From positions 1 to 64,000 of the forward strand of contig NZ_JADHVT010000004.1 in assembly GCF_016783915.1 (NCBI RefSeq): DNA of 64,000 nucleotides. Reading direction: 5' to 3'. Below the pieces are notes generated by a model, which searched no databases, was not told where the DNA came from, and saw only the letters and a program-made list of their open reading frames with translations. The position numbers and the translations under genes were made by a program. Positions 56,315 through 64,000 of the stretch are shown piece after piece. This stretch comes from Acidovorax sp. (GTDB taxonomy: Bacteria; Pseudomonadota; Gammaproteobacteria; Burkholderiales; Burkholderiaceae_C). Position 1 is the stretch's first letter, and each line of letters begins with the position of its first letter.

Positions 56315-57477
56315 TATTTCTTCTCCATCAGCGCGGTGAAGCGGTCAAACAGGTAGGCGATGTCGTGCGGGCCGGGCGATGCCTCGGGGTGGCCCTGGAA
56401 GCAGAACGCTGGCTTGTCGGTGCGCTCCAGCCCTTGCAGCGTGCCGTCGAACAGGCTGATGTGCGTGGGGCGCAGCGTGGCGGGCAGCGAGGCCATGTCC
56501 ACGGCAAAGCCGTGGTTCTGGCTGGTGATGCTCACACGGCCGTTGTCCAGGTCTTTCACCGGGTGGTTGGCACCGTGGTGGCTGTTGTCCATCTTGAAGG
56601 TCTTGGCGCCGCTGGCCAGGGCCATGATCTGGTGGCCCAGGCAGATGCCGAAGGTGGGCACGCCGGCATCAACGATCTGGCGTGTGGCTTCAATGGCGTA
56701 GTCGCAAGGCTCTGGGTCGCCAGGACCGTTGGACAGGAACACGCCGTCCGGCTTCATGGCCAGCACGTCGGCCGCAGGCGTCTTGGCAGGCACCACGGTG
56801 AGCTTGCAGCCACGTTCGGCCAGCATGCGCAGGATGTTCTTCTTCACGCCGAAGTCGTACGCCACCACATGGAAGCGCGGCGCAGCCTGTTGGCCATAGC
56901 CTTCACCCAGCTTCCACTCGGTCTGGTCCCAGGCATAGGTCGAAGGGGTGGTCACCACTTGCGCGAGGTCCAGGCCCTTCATGCTGGGCGCAGCCTTGGC
57001 AGCTGCCAGGGCTTCGTCGATGCGCGCCTGCGTGACGGACTCACCGGCCGCCAGACCCAGGATCGCGCCGTTCTGCGCACCCTTGTCGCGCAGCAGGCGG
57101 GTGAGCTTGCGGGTATCGATGTTGGCAATGGCCACCGTCTTTTCGCGCACAAGGTACTGCGAAAGCGTTTCGGTGGATCGGAAGTTGCTGGCCAGAAGGG
57201 GCAGGTCTTTGATGATCAGGCCTGCAGCATGGACCTTGTCGGCTTCGATGTCTTCCGCATTGACGCCGTAATTGCCGATGTGCGGATACGTCAGGGTGAC
57301 GATCTGCTGGCAGTAGCTGGGGTCGGTGAGGATTTCCTGGTAGCCGGTGATGGCGGTGTTGAACACCACTTCACCGACCGTGGTGCCGGTGGCACCGATC
57401 GAGTTACCGATAAAGACCGTGCCGTCTGCGAGCGCCAGGATGGCGGGCGGGAAGTTTCCCTTGAGAGACAAAAGCAC
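56314..57477 (-). CDS. carA: Carbamoyl-phosphate synthase small subunit
   Basis: Glutamine amidotransferase subunit delivering ammonia to CarB. I choose the GTG start at 57477 ([19 protein letters not shown]) with GGAG six bases before it, giving 387 residues; the tracked ORF is 24 codons longer. The class I amidotransferase triad is visible: Cys in [12 protein letters not shown], His in [15 protein letters not shown] and the neighbouring Glu. A -10 TATAAT lies about 140 bp upstream, leaving a long leader that could carry pyrimidine or arginine control. Confidence 0.98.
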
Positions 57478-57616
57478 TGGGTTCTCCGGATGGTTACGGT
57501 CGCCCGGCGCCTGCAGACCACTCGCACACTCGAAGCGCGATGGTGCCAATGGCTGCTCTCAGATGGGTTGTTGCTTTGGGTGCGGTCGGGCGACGCTGTT
57601 GCGAGAAAAGCTCCCG

Positions 57617-57622
57617 ATTATA
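57617..57622 (-). promoter_or_regulatory. -10 box of the carAB promoter
   Basis: A perfect TATAAT on the minus strand, about 140 bp before the carA GTG. No close match to the -35 consensus is seen 16-18 bp upstream, suggesting activator dependence or a weak promoter. Confidence 0.55.
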
Positions 57623-57742
57623 CCCTCCGTCGCTGACACCTCCGCAATGCACGCCTTGCATAACCCTGATACCAGCGTCTATGACCTGCGGGCCCAAGGC
57701 TCGCCCTGAGCGCCCATAGCACCGCGGCGGGCGCAGACAGGT

Positions 57743-58516
57743 TCAGCGCCCTGCCCCGCTCGCGTGCAGGCAGATGGCTGCAGCCGCTGCCACGTTCAGA
57801 GACTCCTCGCCACCGGGCTGGGCGATACGGATGCGCAAGGCAGCTCGATCCTCCAGAGCCGGACTGACGCCTTGTCCTTCGTGGCCCAGCACCCACGCAC
57901 AAGGCCAAGGCAAGGCTGCACGGTGCAGAAAATCGCCTGCGTGCGAGCTGGTGACCAGTAGCGGCACCTGCAGGGCAGCCAGATCGTCCAGCGCCAGCCC
58001 CTCGATCAGGTCGAGCGCGAAATGCGCCCCCATGCCTGCCCGCAAGACTTTGGGCGACCACAACGCGGCGCTGCCTTTGATGGCCGCCACCTGGCGGAAG
58101 CCGAAAGCCGAGGCGCTGCGGAGGATGGAGCCCACGTTGCCCGCGTCTTGCACCCTGTCCAGCACCACAGTGGCTGCATCGGGCCGCAGGGACGCCGCTG
58201 CGGGCAGTTCCAGGATAAAGCCCATCTGCGCGGGAGACTCCAGCCCGCTGATGTCTGCAAACAGCGCATCGGCAAGCACTATGAATTTCGTAGCTGCTTG
58301 GGCATATTCAATCTGCGCTTGTGGCCAAAAAGACTCTGAAAACACCGCCACCGATGCCCGCAGCCCCCGAGCGAGCGCAGCGCGGCACAAATGATCGCCT
58401 TCAAGCCAGACACGGCCCTGCTTGCGGTACGCCGTCGTGTCCTGGGCCAGACGGCGCAAATCCTTGACGAAGGTGTTATCGCGGGAATGGATGGCGGTCA
58501 CGGACGAGGATGTCAT
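57743..58516 (-). CDS. TrmH-family (SPOUT) RNA 2'-O-methyltransferase
   Basis: Predicted rRNA or tRNA ribose methyltransferase, 257 residues. An N-terminal SpoU substrate-binding domain (NTFVKDLRRLAQDTTAYRKQG, WLEGDHLCRAAL) precedes the SPOUT trefoil-knot motifs: motif 1 LDRVQDAGNVGSILRSASAFG, motif 2 WVLGHEGQGVS and motif 3 GGEESLNVAAAAAICLH. It lies at the 3' end of the lpx cluster after rnhB. A repeat copy encodes FWPQAQIEYAQAATKFIVL in frame. The exact target nucleotide cannot be assigned. Confidence 0.92.
   Translation of the reverse strand: MTSSSVTAIHSRDNTFVKDLRRLAQDTTAYRKQGRVWLEGDHLCRAALARGLRASVAVFSESFWPQAQIEYAQAATKFIVLADALFADISGLESPAQMGFILELPAAASLRPDAATVVLDRVQDAGNVGSILRSASAFGFRQVAAIKGSAALWSPKVLRAGMGAHFALDLIEGLALDDLAALQVPLLVTSSHAGDFLHRAALPWPCAWVLGHEGQGVSPALEDRAALRIRIAQPGGEESLNVAAAAAICLHASGAGR
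58279..58333 (+). repeat. Interspersed AT-rich repeat, copy E (inside trmH-family gene)
   Basis: ACTATGAATTTCGTAGCTGC, then TTGGGCATATTCAATCTGCGC, ending GGCCAAAAAG. Position-by-position it aligns with copies D and F, with GCGC at 38-41. Confidence 0.65.
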
Positions 58517-58536
58517 GGCAAATTTTCAGTGCCCGG

Positions 58537-59169
58537 TCAGGAGCCGGTGCGCAGGTTCTGGGCCACAGGCGCAAACGAGCGCCGGTGGTAAATGCAGGCA
58601 CCGTGCTCGCGCAAGGCTGCCATGTGCACGGCCGTACCGTACCCCTTGTGGCCGGCAAAACCGTACTGCGGAAACTCGTCATGCACCTGCGCGCACCAGC
58701 GGTCGCGATGCACCTTGGCGAGGATGGAGGCCGCCGAGATGGCAGGCACCAACGCATCGCCCTTGACGATGGCCTCCGCCGGAACGTCCAGCACGGGCAG
58801 CCGGTTGCCGTCCACCAGCACCATGGCCGGTTTGAGCCGCAGCCCCATGACGGCACGGCGCATGGCCAGCAGCGTGGCCTGCAGGATGTTGAGCTGGTCG
58901 ATTTCTTCCACGCTGGCCTCGGCAATGCTGCAGCACAGGGCCTTGGCGCGGATCTCGTCGTAGAGCTTCTCGCGCCGAGCGGCCGTGAGTTTCTTGGAGT
59001 CGGCCAGGCCTGCAATAGGGTGCAGGTCGTCCAGGATCACGGCGGCGGCCACCACTGGCCCGGCCAAGGGGCCACGGCCGGCCTCGTCCACCCCGGCCAC
59101 CAGGCCGGGGGGATGCCAGGGCAGGCAGGCCTGCTCAGGCAGCGGGGGCGAGGATCTTCTGGATCGCAT
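58537..59169 (-). CDS. rnhB: Ribonuclease HII
   Basis: Removes single ribonucleotides and RNA from DNA hybrids. The signature [19 protein letters not shown] holds the first catalytic Asp-Glu pair; further acidic residues are in [21 protein letters not shown] and [11 protein letters not shown]. The tracked 210-residue form overlaps the lpxB end by 35 bp; a later start is possible because the first 20 residues are not conserved. lpxB-rnhB adjacency is common in proteobacteria. Confidence 0.95.
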   Translation of the reverse strand: MRSRRSSPPLPEQACLPWHPPGLVAGVDEAGRGPLAGPVVAAAVILDDLHPIAGLADSKKLTAARREKLYDEIRAKALCCSIAEASVEEIDQLNILQATLLAMRRAVMGLRLKPAMVLVDGNRLPVLDVPAEAIVKGDALVPAISAASILAKVHRDRWCAQVHDEFPQYGFAGHKGYGTAVHMAALREHGACIYHRRSFAPVAQNLRTGS

Positions 59170-60298
59170 CGGCAGCCAGTTGGGGAGTGTTGCGCAGCAG
59201 GCTTTCGTGCAGGGCCGTAAAGCGCTGCTCCAGCGCCGTAATTTTCAGCGGTTGTTGGCGCCGCGCATCCAGCCAATGCAGCGTGGCTTCACACAGCGCC
59301 TGCGGCGTGGCGGCATCCTGGATCAGCTCAGGCACCACGAACTCACGGCACAAAATATTGGGCAGGCCTACCCAGGGTTGCAACTGCTTGCGGCGCATGA
59401 GCCACCAGCTGAGCGGGTGCATGTGGTAGCCGATAACCATGGGCCGCTTGAAGAGCGCAGCCTCCAGCGTCGCGGTGCCGCTGGCGATCAAGGTGGCATC
59501 ACACGCCGCGAGCACGGTGTGCGACTGGCCCGTAGTGATTTGCAAGGCCCCCCCCAACCCACACGCGCGCGCCACTTGTTCGATGCGGTCACGCAGTGCG
59601 GGCACCGCAGGCACTATCAATTTGATAGCTGACCGCGCTTTCAGCACTAGCGCTGCAGCCTCAAAGAATGGCTGCGCGATGTACTGGATCTCGGAGGACC
59701 GGCTTCCCGGCAGAATGGCCAGCACCTCATCAGAGTCCTGCAGACCGAGTTGCGCCCGGGCGGCAGCGCGGTCCGGCACCATGGGAATCACGCCTGCCAG
59801 CGGGTGCCCCACATAGGTGGCGGCAATGCCGTGCTGAGCGAGCAGCTCCGGCTCAAACGGGAAGATGCACAACACATGGTCTGCACTGCGGCGGATTTTT
59901 TCGACACGGTCGGCGCGCCACGCCCAGATCGAGGGGCAAACGAAGTGCACAGTCTTGATGCCAGCGGCGCGCAAATCGGCCTCCAGGCCCAGGTTGAAAT
60001 CGGGCGCATCCACACCAATGAACACATCAGGGCGGTCTTTGAGCAGACGCTCACGCAGCTGCTTGCGGATGCCCAGCAACTCGCGCAGCCGGCGCAGCAC
60101 TTCCATGCTGTAGCCGTGCACCGCCAGCTTGTCGCTGGGCCACCAGGCAGTAAAGCCACGGCGTGCCATCTGCGGCCCGCCAATGCCGCGGGACTGGAGC
60201 CCAGGCCAATGCGCTTGCATGCCATCGATGAGCAAGCCTGCGAGCAGGTCGCCCGACGTCTCGCCCGCCACCATGGCGACGCGGGGGGAAGCGGCCAT
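59135..60298 (-). CDS. lpxB: Lipid-A-disaccharide synthase
   Basis: Joins UDP-diacylglucosamine and lipid X to make the lipid A disaccharide at the inner membrane. The 387 residues show [15 protein letters not shown] at the start, [45 protein letters not shown] and [20 protein letters not shown]. An interspersed repeat copy encodes [17 protein letters not shown] in frame. The gene lies after lpxA and overlaps rnhB. Confidence 0.97.
   Translation of the reverse strand: MAASPRVAMVAGETSGDLLAGLLIDGMQAHWPGLQSRGIGGPQMARRGFTAWWPSDKLAVHGYSMEVLRRLRELLGIRKQLRERLLKDRPDVFIGVDAPDFNLGLEADLRAAGIKTVHFVCPSIWAWRADRVEKIRRSADHVLCIFPFEPELLAQHGIAATYVGHPLAGVIPMVPDRAAARAQLGLQDSDEVLAILPGSRSSEIQYIAQPFFEAAALVLKARSAIKLIVPAVPALRDRIEQVARACGLGGALQITTGQSHTVLAACDATLIASGTATLEAALFKRPMVIGYHMHPLSWWLMRRKQLQPWVGLPNILCREFVVPELIQDAATPQALCEATLHWLDARRQQPLKITALEQRFTALHESLLRNTPQLAADAIQKILAPAA
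59613..59666 (+). repeat. Interspersed AT-rich repeat, copy F (inside lpxB)
   Basis: The clearest copy. CTATCAA and TTGATAG form a 7-bp palindrome around one T, and GCGCT and AGCGC form a second hairpin nine bases apart. It ends GCCTCAAAG. The lpxB frame is kept. Confidence 0.7.
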
Positions 60299-60308
60299 TA
60301 CCGAGCCC

Positions 60309-61097
60309 TCAGCGCGCTATGCCGCGCGTTGCGTCGGCCAGGAACCGCTCCATCATCGCGGCATCCTCGCTGGCCTGCGGTGCGGACTGTGCCAACTCTG
60401 CAATGGCGGCGCGTGCGGCCTCCAGCGTGAGGCCCTGGCGGTAAATCAGCTTGTGCATCTGCTTGACTGCGGCAATGCGTTCGACCGAGAAGCCACGGCG
60501 GCGCAGCCCTACCACGTTGTAGCCACGCACGGCCAGCGGATTTCCATCCACCAACATGAAGGGTGGCACATCCTGCGACACAGCGCTGGCAAAGCCCACC
60601 ATGGCATGAGCACCAACCTTGACGAACTGGTGGATCCCAGTGAGCCCTCCCACCGTCACCCAATCGCCCAGATGCACATGGCCTGCCAGCGTGGTGTTGT
60701 TGGCCAGCGTGGTGTGGTTGCCCACATGGCAATCATGGGCGATGTGGGTGTACGCCATGATCCAGTTGTCATGGCCCACGGAGGTGATACCACCGGCCTG
60801 GGGCACACCCAGGTTCAGCGTGCAGAACTCGCGGATGGTGTTGCGGTCACCGATGACCAGCTCGGTCGGCTCGCCTGCGTACTTCTTGTCTTGCGGGATC
60901 GCGCCGATGGAGTTGAACTGGAAGATGCGGTTGTCAGCACCAATCGTGGTGCGCCCGTCAATTACGCAATGCGCACCGACCGTGGTCCCCGCACCAATGG
61001 ACACGTGTTCGCCGATGACTGAATATGGCCCCACTGTGACCGTGGGGTCCAGGCGGGCACCGTCCGCAACGATGGCAGTAGGGTGGATATTACTCAC
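60309..61097 (-). CDS. lpxA: UDP-N-acetylglucosamine acyltransferase
   Basis: First acylation of lipid A synthesis, transferring a hydroxyacyl chain from ACP to UDP-GlcNAc. The 262-residue protein begins with a GTG codon and shows left-handed beta-helix hexapeptide repeats ([20 protein letters not shown]), the catalytic His region [21 protein letters not shown], and a helical C-terminus with [21 protein letters not shown]. It lies between fabZ and lpxB. Confidence 0.97.
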   Translation of the reverse strand: MSNIHPTAIVADGARLDPTVTVGPYSVIGEHVSIGAGTTVGAHCVIDGRTTIGADNRIFQFNSIGAIPQDKKYAGEPTELVIGDRNTIREFCTLNLGVPQAGGITSVGHDNWIMAYTHIAHDCHVGNHTTLANNTTLAGHVHLGDWVTVGGLTGIHQFVKVGAHAMVGFASAVSQDVPPFMLVDGNPLAVRGYNVVGLRRRGFSVERIAAVKQMHKLIYRQGLTLEAARAAIAELAQSAPQASEDAAMMERFLADATRGIAR

Positions 61098-61118
61098 GAT
61101 CCAACAGGCCTGAACCGA

Positions 61119-61559
61119 TCAACCCACGCTGCGCATGGTGCACATGAGCTCGGCCTCGCAGGCCACCTCTTCGCCCACGCTGGCCACGCCCTTGAACTTC
61201 CAGATGCCACCGCGCACGCGGTCGATGGTGATGGTCAGGATCAACTGATCGCCGGGCTCCACAGGGCGCTTGAAGCGCGCGCCGTCAATGCCGACAAAGT
61301 AGTAGATGTTGTTCTCATCGGGCACCTTGCCCATGGCATCGAACGCCAGCAAGCCTGCAGCCTGGGCCAGTGCTTCCAGGATCAACACACCCGGCATCAC
61401 CGGACGGCCAGGGAAATGCCCCATGAAATAGGGCTCGTTGAACGTAACGTTCTTGATGGCCTTTATGCGGGTGTTGCTCTCCAACTCGATCACCTTGTCC
61501 ACCAGCAAAAACGGGTAACGGTGGGGCAGTTGTTTGAGAATTGCGTGAATATCCATCAT
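61119..61559 (-). CDS. fabZ: 3-hydroxyacyl-ACP dehydratase FabZ
   Basis: Dehydrates 3-hydroxyacyl-ACP in fatty acid elongation; it competes with LpxA/LpxD for substrate. The start [19 protein letters not shown] at 61559 gives 146 residues; the tracked ORF adds 37. Catalytic His is in [22 protein letters not shown] with the Glu in the same segment. VDKVIELE and [11 protein letters not shown] are typical. Confidence 0.97.
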   Translation of the reverse strand: MMDIHAILKQLPHRYPFLLVDKVIELESNTRIKAIKNVTFNEPYFMGHFPGRPVMPGVLILEALAQAAGLLAFDAMGKVPDENNIYYFVGIDGARFKRPVEPGDQLILTITIDRVRGGIWKFKGVASVGEEVACEAELMCTMRSVG

Positions 61560-61575
61560 CGAGTTGTTCTTCCGT

Positions 61576-62559
61576 TCATGCTGCCTTGAGGGCCTGCTCC
61601 AGCGCCTTGATACGCTCGCGCAGGCTGTGCAATTGTTTGAGTGTGGCAGCGTTTTTTTCCCAGCGCGCATTGTCGTCGATGGGGAACATGCCGGTGTACT
61701 GGCCGGGCCGGGTCAGCGAGCGCGTCACCACCGTGGCGGCCGAAATATGCACGTTATCGGCCAGCTCCAGATGCCCCAACACGATGGCCCCGCCGCCCAC
61801 AGTGCAATGCGCCCCGATGGTGGCACTGCCCGCCACACCCACGCACCCAGCCATGGCCGAGTGTTTGCCGATCCGCACGTTGTGGCCAATCTGGATCAGG
61901 TTGTCGAGCTTCACGCCATCTTCGACCACCGTGTCCTGCAGCGCACCCCGGTCGATGCAGGTGTTGGCGCCAATCTCGACGTCATCTCCAATGCGCACGG
62001 CACCCAGTTGCTCGATCTTGACCCACTGCCCGTTTTCCGGCGCAAAACCGAAACCGTCGGCCCCAATCACCACGCCCGGATGCACGATGCAACGCGCGCC
62101 GATATGACAGCCCTCACCCACGGTGACACGCGACTTGAGCACGGTATCGGCGCCCACCGTGGCACCCCGCTCGACCACGCACAACGGACCAATGGTGGCC
62201 GAAGGGTGCACCTGTGCCGAGGGATCAACCACTGCACTGGGATGCACGCCGGATGGCCGCGCGGGCGCATTGCGCTGCCGCCACAACTGGGTGGCCCGGG
62301 CGAAGTACACGTAGGGGTTGTCAACCACAATGCAGGCACCACGCGCCAGTGCGGCGTCGCGCATGGTAGGCGCCACAATGACACAGGCCGCCCGGGAGGC
62401 GGCCAGTTGCTGTTGGTAGCGGGGGTTGCTCAGGAAACTGAGGTCTCCTGGGCCCGCGACCTCCAGTGGCGCAATGCGGGCGATGGCGGTTTCCCGCCCC
62501 CCTCCTTCCAGCGAACCACCGAGCGCATCAACAATGTGCCCGAGAAGCAAGCTGCTCAC
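61576..62559 (-). CDS. lpxD: UDP-3-O-acylglucosamine N-acyltransferase
   Basis: Third step of lipid A synthesis, N-acylation of UDP-3-O-acyl-glucosamine. The 327-residue protein starts with GTG. It has an N-terminal uridine-binding domain ([17 protein letters not shown]), a beta-helix of hexapeptide repeats with the active-site region [19 protein letters not shown], and a C-terminal helix ([15 protein letters not shown]). It is between skp and fabZ. Confidence 0.97.
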   Translation of the reverse strand: MSSLLLGHIVDALGGSLEGGGRETAIARIAPLEVAGPGDLSFLSNPRYQQQLAASRAACVIVAPTMRDAALARGACIVVDNPYVYFARATQLWRQRNAPARPSGVHPSAVVDPSAQVHPSATIGPLCVVERGATVGADTVLKSRVTVGEGCHIGARCIVHPGVVIGADGFGFAPENGQWVKIEQLGAVRIGDDVEIGANTCIDRGALQDTVVEDGVKLDNLIQIGHNVRIGKHSAMAGCVGVAGSATIGAHCTVGGGAIVLGHLELADNVHISAATVVTRSLTRPGQYTGMFPIDDNARWEKNAATLKQLHSLRERIKALEQALKAA

Positions 62560-62583
62560 GCGCCACCTGTCCTGCGCAGCGGC

Positions 62584-63105
62584 TTACTTGGCAGCAGCAG
62601 CGGCATTCAGGGCCTTGATCACCTTGTCGGTGATGTCGTGCTTGGGGTTGATGTAGACGGCCTCTTGCAAGATCACATCGTACTTCTCGGCCTCGGCAAC
62701 CTGCTTGACCACCTTGTTGGCACGTTCCAGCACTTGCGACAGCTCTTCGTTCTTGCGAGCACTGAGGTCTTCCTGGAATTCACGGCGCTTGCGCTGGAAG
62801 TCACGGTCCTGATCCACCAGCTGGCGCTGGCGCGCGGTGCGCTGGCTCTCCGCCATGGTGGGTGCTTCACGCTCAAACTTGTCGCTGGCAGTCTTCAGGG
62901 TATTGCCCAGATCCACCAGCTCCTTCTCACGACGGGAGAACTCCTGCTCCAGCTTGGCCTGCGCAGCCTTGGCTGTGGTGGCTTCACGGAAGATGCGATC
63001 AGTGTTGACGAAACCGGCTTTGAACTCTTGCGCTTGTGCAGGGGCTGCGATGGCAACGGTGCCAAGCAGCAAGGCCACGGAGAGATGGCGAGAAAAGGAT
63101 TTCAT
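62584..63105 (-). CDS. skp: OmpH/Skp periplasmic chaperone
   Basis: Holds unfolded outer-membrane proteins on the way to the BAM complex. The 173-residue protein has a signal peptide with cleavage near APAQAQ-EF, then FVNTDRIFREATTAKAAQAKLEQEF, a long charged coiled-coil tentacle region (FQRKRREFQEDLSARKNEEL), and YDVILQEAVYINPKHDITDKVI at the end. Its ATG overlaps the bamA stop by one base (TAATG). Confidence 0.95.
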   Translation of the reverse strand: MKSFSRHLSVALLLGTVAIAAPAQAQEFKAGFVNTDRIFREATTAKAAQAKLEQEFSRREKELVDLGNTLKTASDKFEREAPTMAESQRTARQRQLVDQDRDFQRKRREFQEDLSARKNEELSQVLERANKVVKQVAEAEKYDVILQEAVYINPKHDITDKVIKALNAAAAAK

Positions 63106-64000
63106 TAGAAAGACGTTCCAATCTGGAATTGCAGTTTCTGGATTCTATCGCCGGCAAACTTGCGCACTGGCTGCGCAAATGCCAAACGCAAGGGGCCGAG
63201 CGGCGAAATCCAGCTCAGACCCAGGCCCACGGAGGCACGCATGTCACTGAAGGTAACTTTGTCGTTCTCGCCGTACACATTCCCCACGTCCAGGAACGTG
63301 AAGATCCGCAGGGTCCGGTCATTGCCAGCGCCCGGGAACGGAGCAATCAACTCGGTGTTCAGCGTGATCTTCTTGGGACCGCCCAACGATGCCCCGGTCA
63401 CATCACGCGGGCCCAGGGTACCCTGGTCGAAACCACGCACCGAACCAAGGCCACCGGAGTAGAAGTTCTTGAACACAGGGAATGGACGGCCGTTCAATCC
63501 CTTGCCATAGCCCGCCTCGCCATTGAATGCAATGGTGAAGCGCTTGTTGAGGGGGATGTATTGCTGATACTGGTAATTGGCCCGCACATAGCGCGCATCG
63601 CCCGCTACGGACCATTCGGAATTGAGGCGCTGGTAACGACCGGAATTGGGTGCCAGAGCGCTGTCCCGGTCGTCACGGGACCAGCCCACCGTCAAGGGAA
63701 TCGACGTGCTGCTGTAGCCGAACTTGTCGGCATAGAACAGGTAAGTGGCCGGAATGTTCGTCCCGGGCTTGATGCGGGTTTGCTCCAACCCGCCGCCAAA
63801 GAACACCGTGTCGGTCTCGCTGAAAGGCACCCCAAAGCGCACGGAGGTCCCCGTGGTGACCAGTTGGTAGTTACCGCCCTGGTCCTCATAAGGCTTGTCG
63901 GTGCGGTAGTACACATCGAGCGTGCGCGAGATGCCTTCGGGCGTGAAATACGGATTGGTCGTGCTGAATACCAGGGTGCGCCGGTACTTGCTGGTGTTGA
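63105..64000 (-). CDS. bamA: Outer-membrane protein assembly factor BamA, C-terminal part (cut by window edge)
   Basis: Core beta-barrel of the BAM complex. The gene enters from the right edge; 297 complete codons before the stop are present, more than the tracked ORF, which starts at an internal Met. Visible are barrel strands such as RTLDVYYRTDKPY, PLTVGWSRDDRDSALAPNSGRYQRL, the family motif NFYSGGLGSVRGFDQGTLGPRD (VRGF/Y lid motif) and the C-terminal beta-signal LQFQIGTSF ending in Phe. It heads the bamA-skp-lpxD-fabZ-lpxA-lpxB cluster. Confidence 0.97.
   Translation of the reverse strand, partial: NTSKYRRTLVFSTTNPYFTPEGISRTLDVYYRTDKPYEDQGGNYQLVTTGTSVRFGVPFSETDTVFFGGGLEQTRIKPGTNIPATYLFYADKFGYSSTSIPLTVGWSRDDRDSALAPNSGRYQRLNSEWSVAGDARYVRANYQYQQYIPLNKRFTIAFNGEAGYGKGLNGRPFPVFKNFYSGGLGSVRGFDQGTLGPRDVTGASLGGPKKITLNTELIAPFPGAGNDRTLRIFTFLDVGNVYGENDKVTFSDMRASVGLGLSWISPLGPLRLAFAQPVRKFAGDRIQKLQFQIGTSF

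Overview
The window looks like a chromosomal segment of a GC-rich betaproteobacterium, most likely family Comamonadaceae (Acidovorax-like). This rests on gene content and order, codon use, the C-negative type B L31 next to rho, the greA-carB-carA order, and short AT-rich interspersed repeats that I associate with this family. It is core genome: no tRNA or rRNA genes, no CRISPR array, no insertion sequence and no prophage were seen. Genes are densely packed and no gene-free stretch exceeds 300 bases.

Layout. 1-2.4 kb: an RND efflux pump, with the permease cut by the window edge and its membrane fusion protein. 2.5-6.5 kb: rnhA and a YafS-like methyltransferase diverging from gloB-mltD (the same neighbourhood as in E. 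coli), then a tiny DUF3096 membrane protein. 6.6-8.3 kb: an orphan NMT1/SsuA-like binding protein and a MAPEG-family protein. 8.4-12 kb: recR-ybaB-dnaX plus the SRP RNA gene. 12-19.6 kb: an HI0933-like flavoprotein and an AddA/AddB-type helicase-nuclease pair. 19.7-25 kb: trxA, rho, rpmE2, a GT-C type membrane glycosyltransferase and a MATE exporter.

25-39.7 kb is a phosphate island. It holds pstSCAB-phoU-phoB-phoR (minus strand), ppx, a small histone-H1-like/ribbon-helix-helix protein, sixA-ppk, and an operon olsB-plcP-agt. That operon should replace phospholipids with ornithine lipid and glycolipid when phosphate runs out. PhoB-type half-sites with 11-bp spacing are visible upstream of pstS (two), ppk (two plus one) and olsB (four in a row). 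Phosphate uptake, polyphosphate storage and lipid remodelling are therefore probably one PhoBR regulon. Two tandem GGDEF-EAL proteins follow (39.9-45.3 kb).

45-64 kb is housekeeping: glmM, folP, ftsH and rlmE diverging from yhbY; a small glycosyltransferase; DUF4149; greA; carA-carB; and the envelope cluster bamA-skp-lpxD-fabZ-lpxA-lpxB-rnhB-trmH-family (minus strand, bamA cut by the right edge).

The observations most worth a second look are: (1) the PhoB-phased olsB-plcP-agt operon; (2) a family of about 55-bp, partly palindromic, AT-rich repeats lying in frame inside dnaX, addA, a MATE gene, folP, lpxB and a trmH-family gene; (3) a perfect 27-bp palindrome in front of the H1/RHH-like gene; (4) an A9 slippage site in dnaX; and (5) a clamp-binding-like C-terminus on the AddA-like nuclease. 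Coordinates reflect my preferred start codons, which often differ from the longest ORF in the supplied track.
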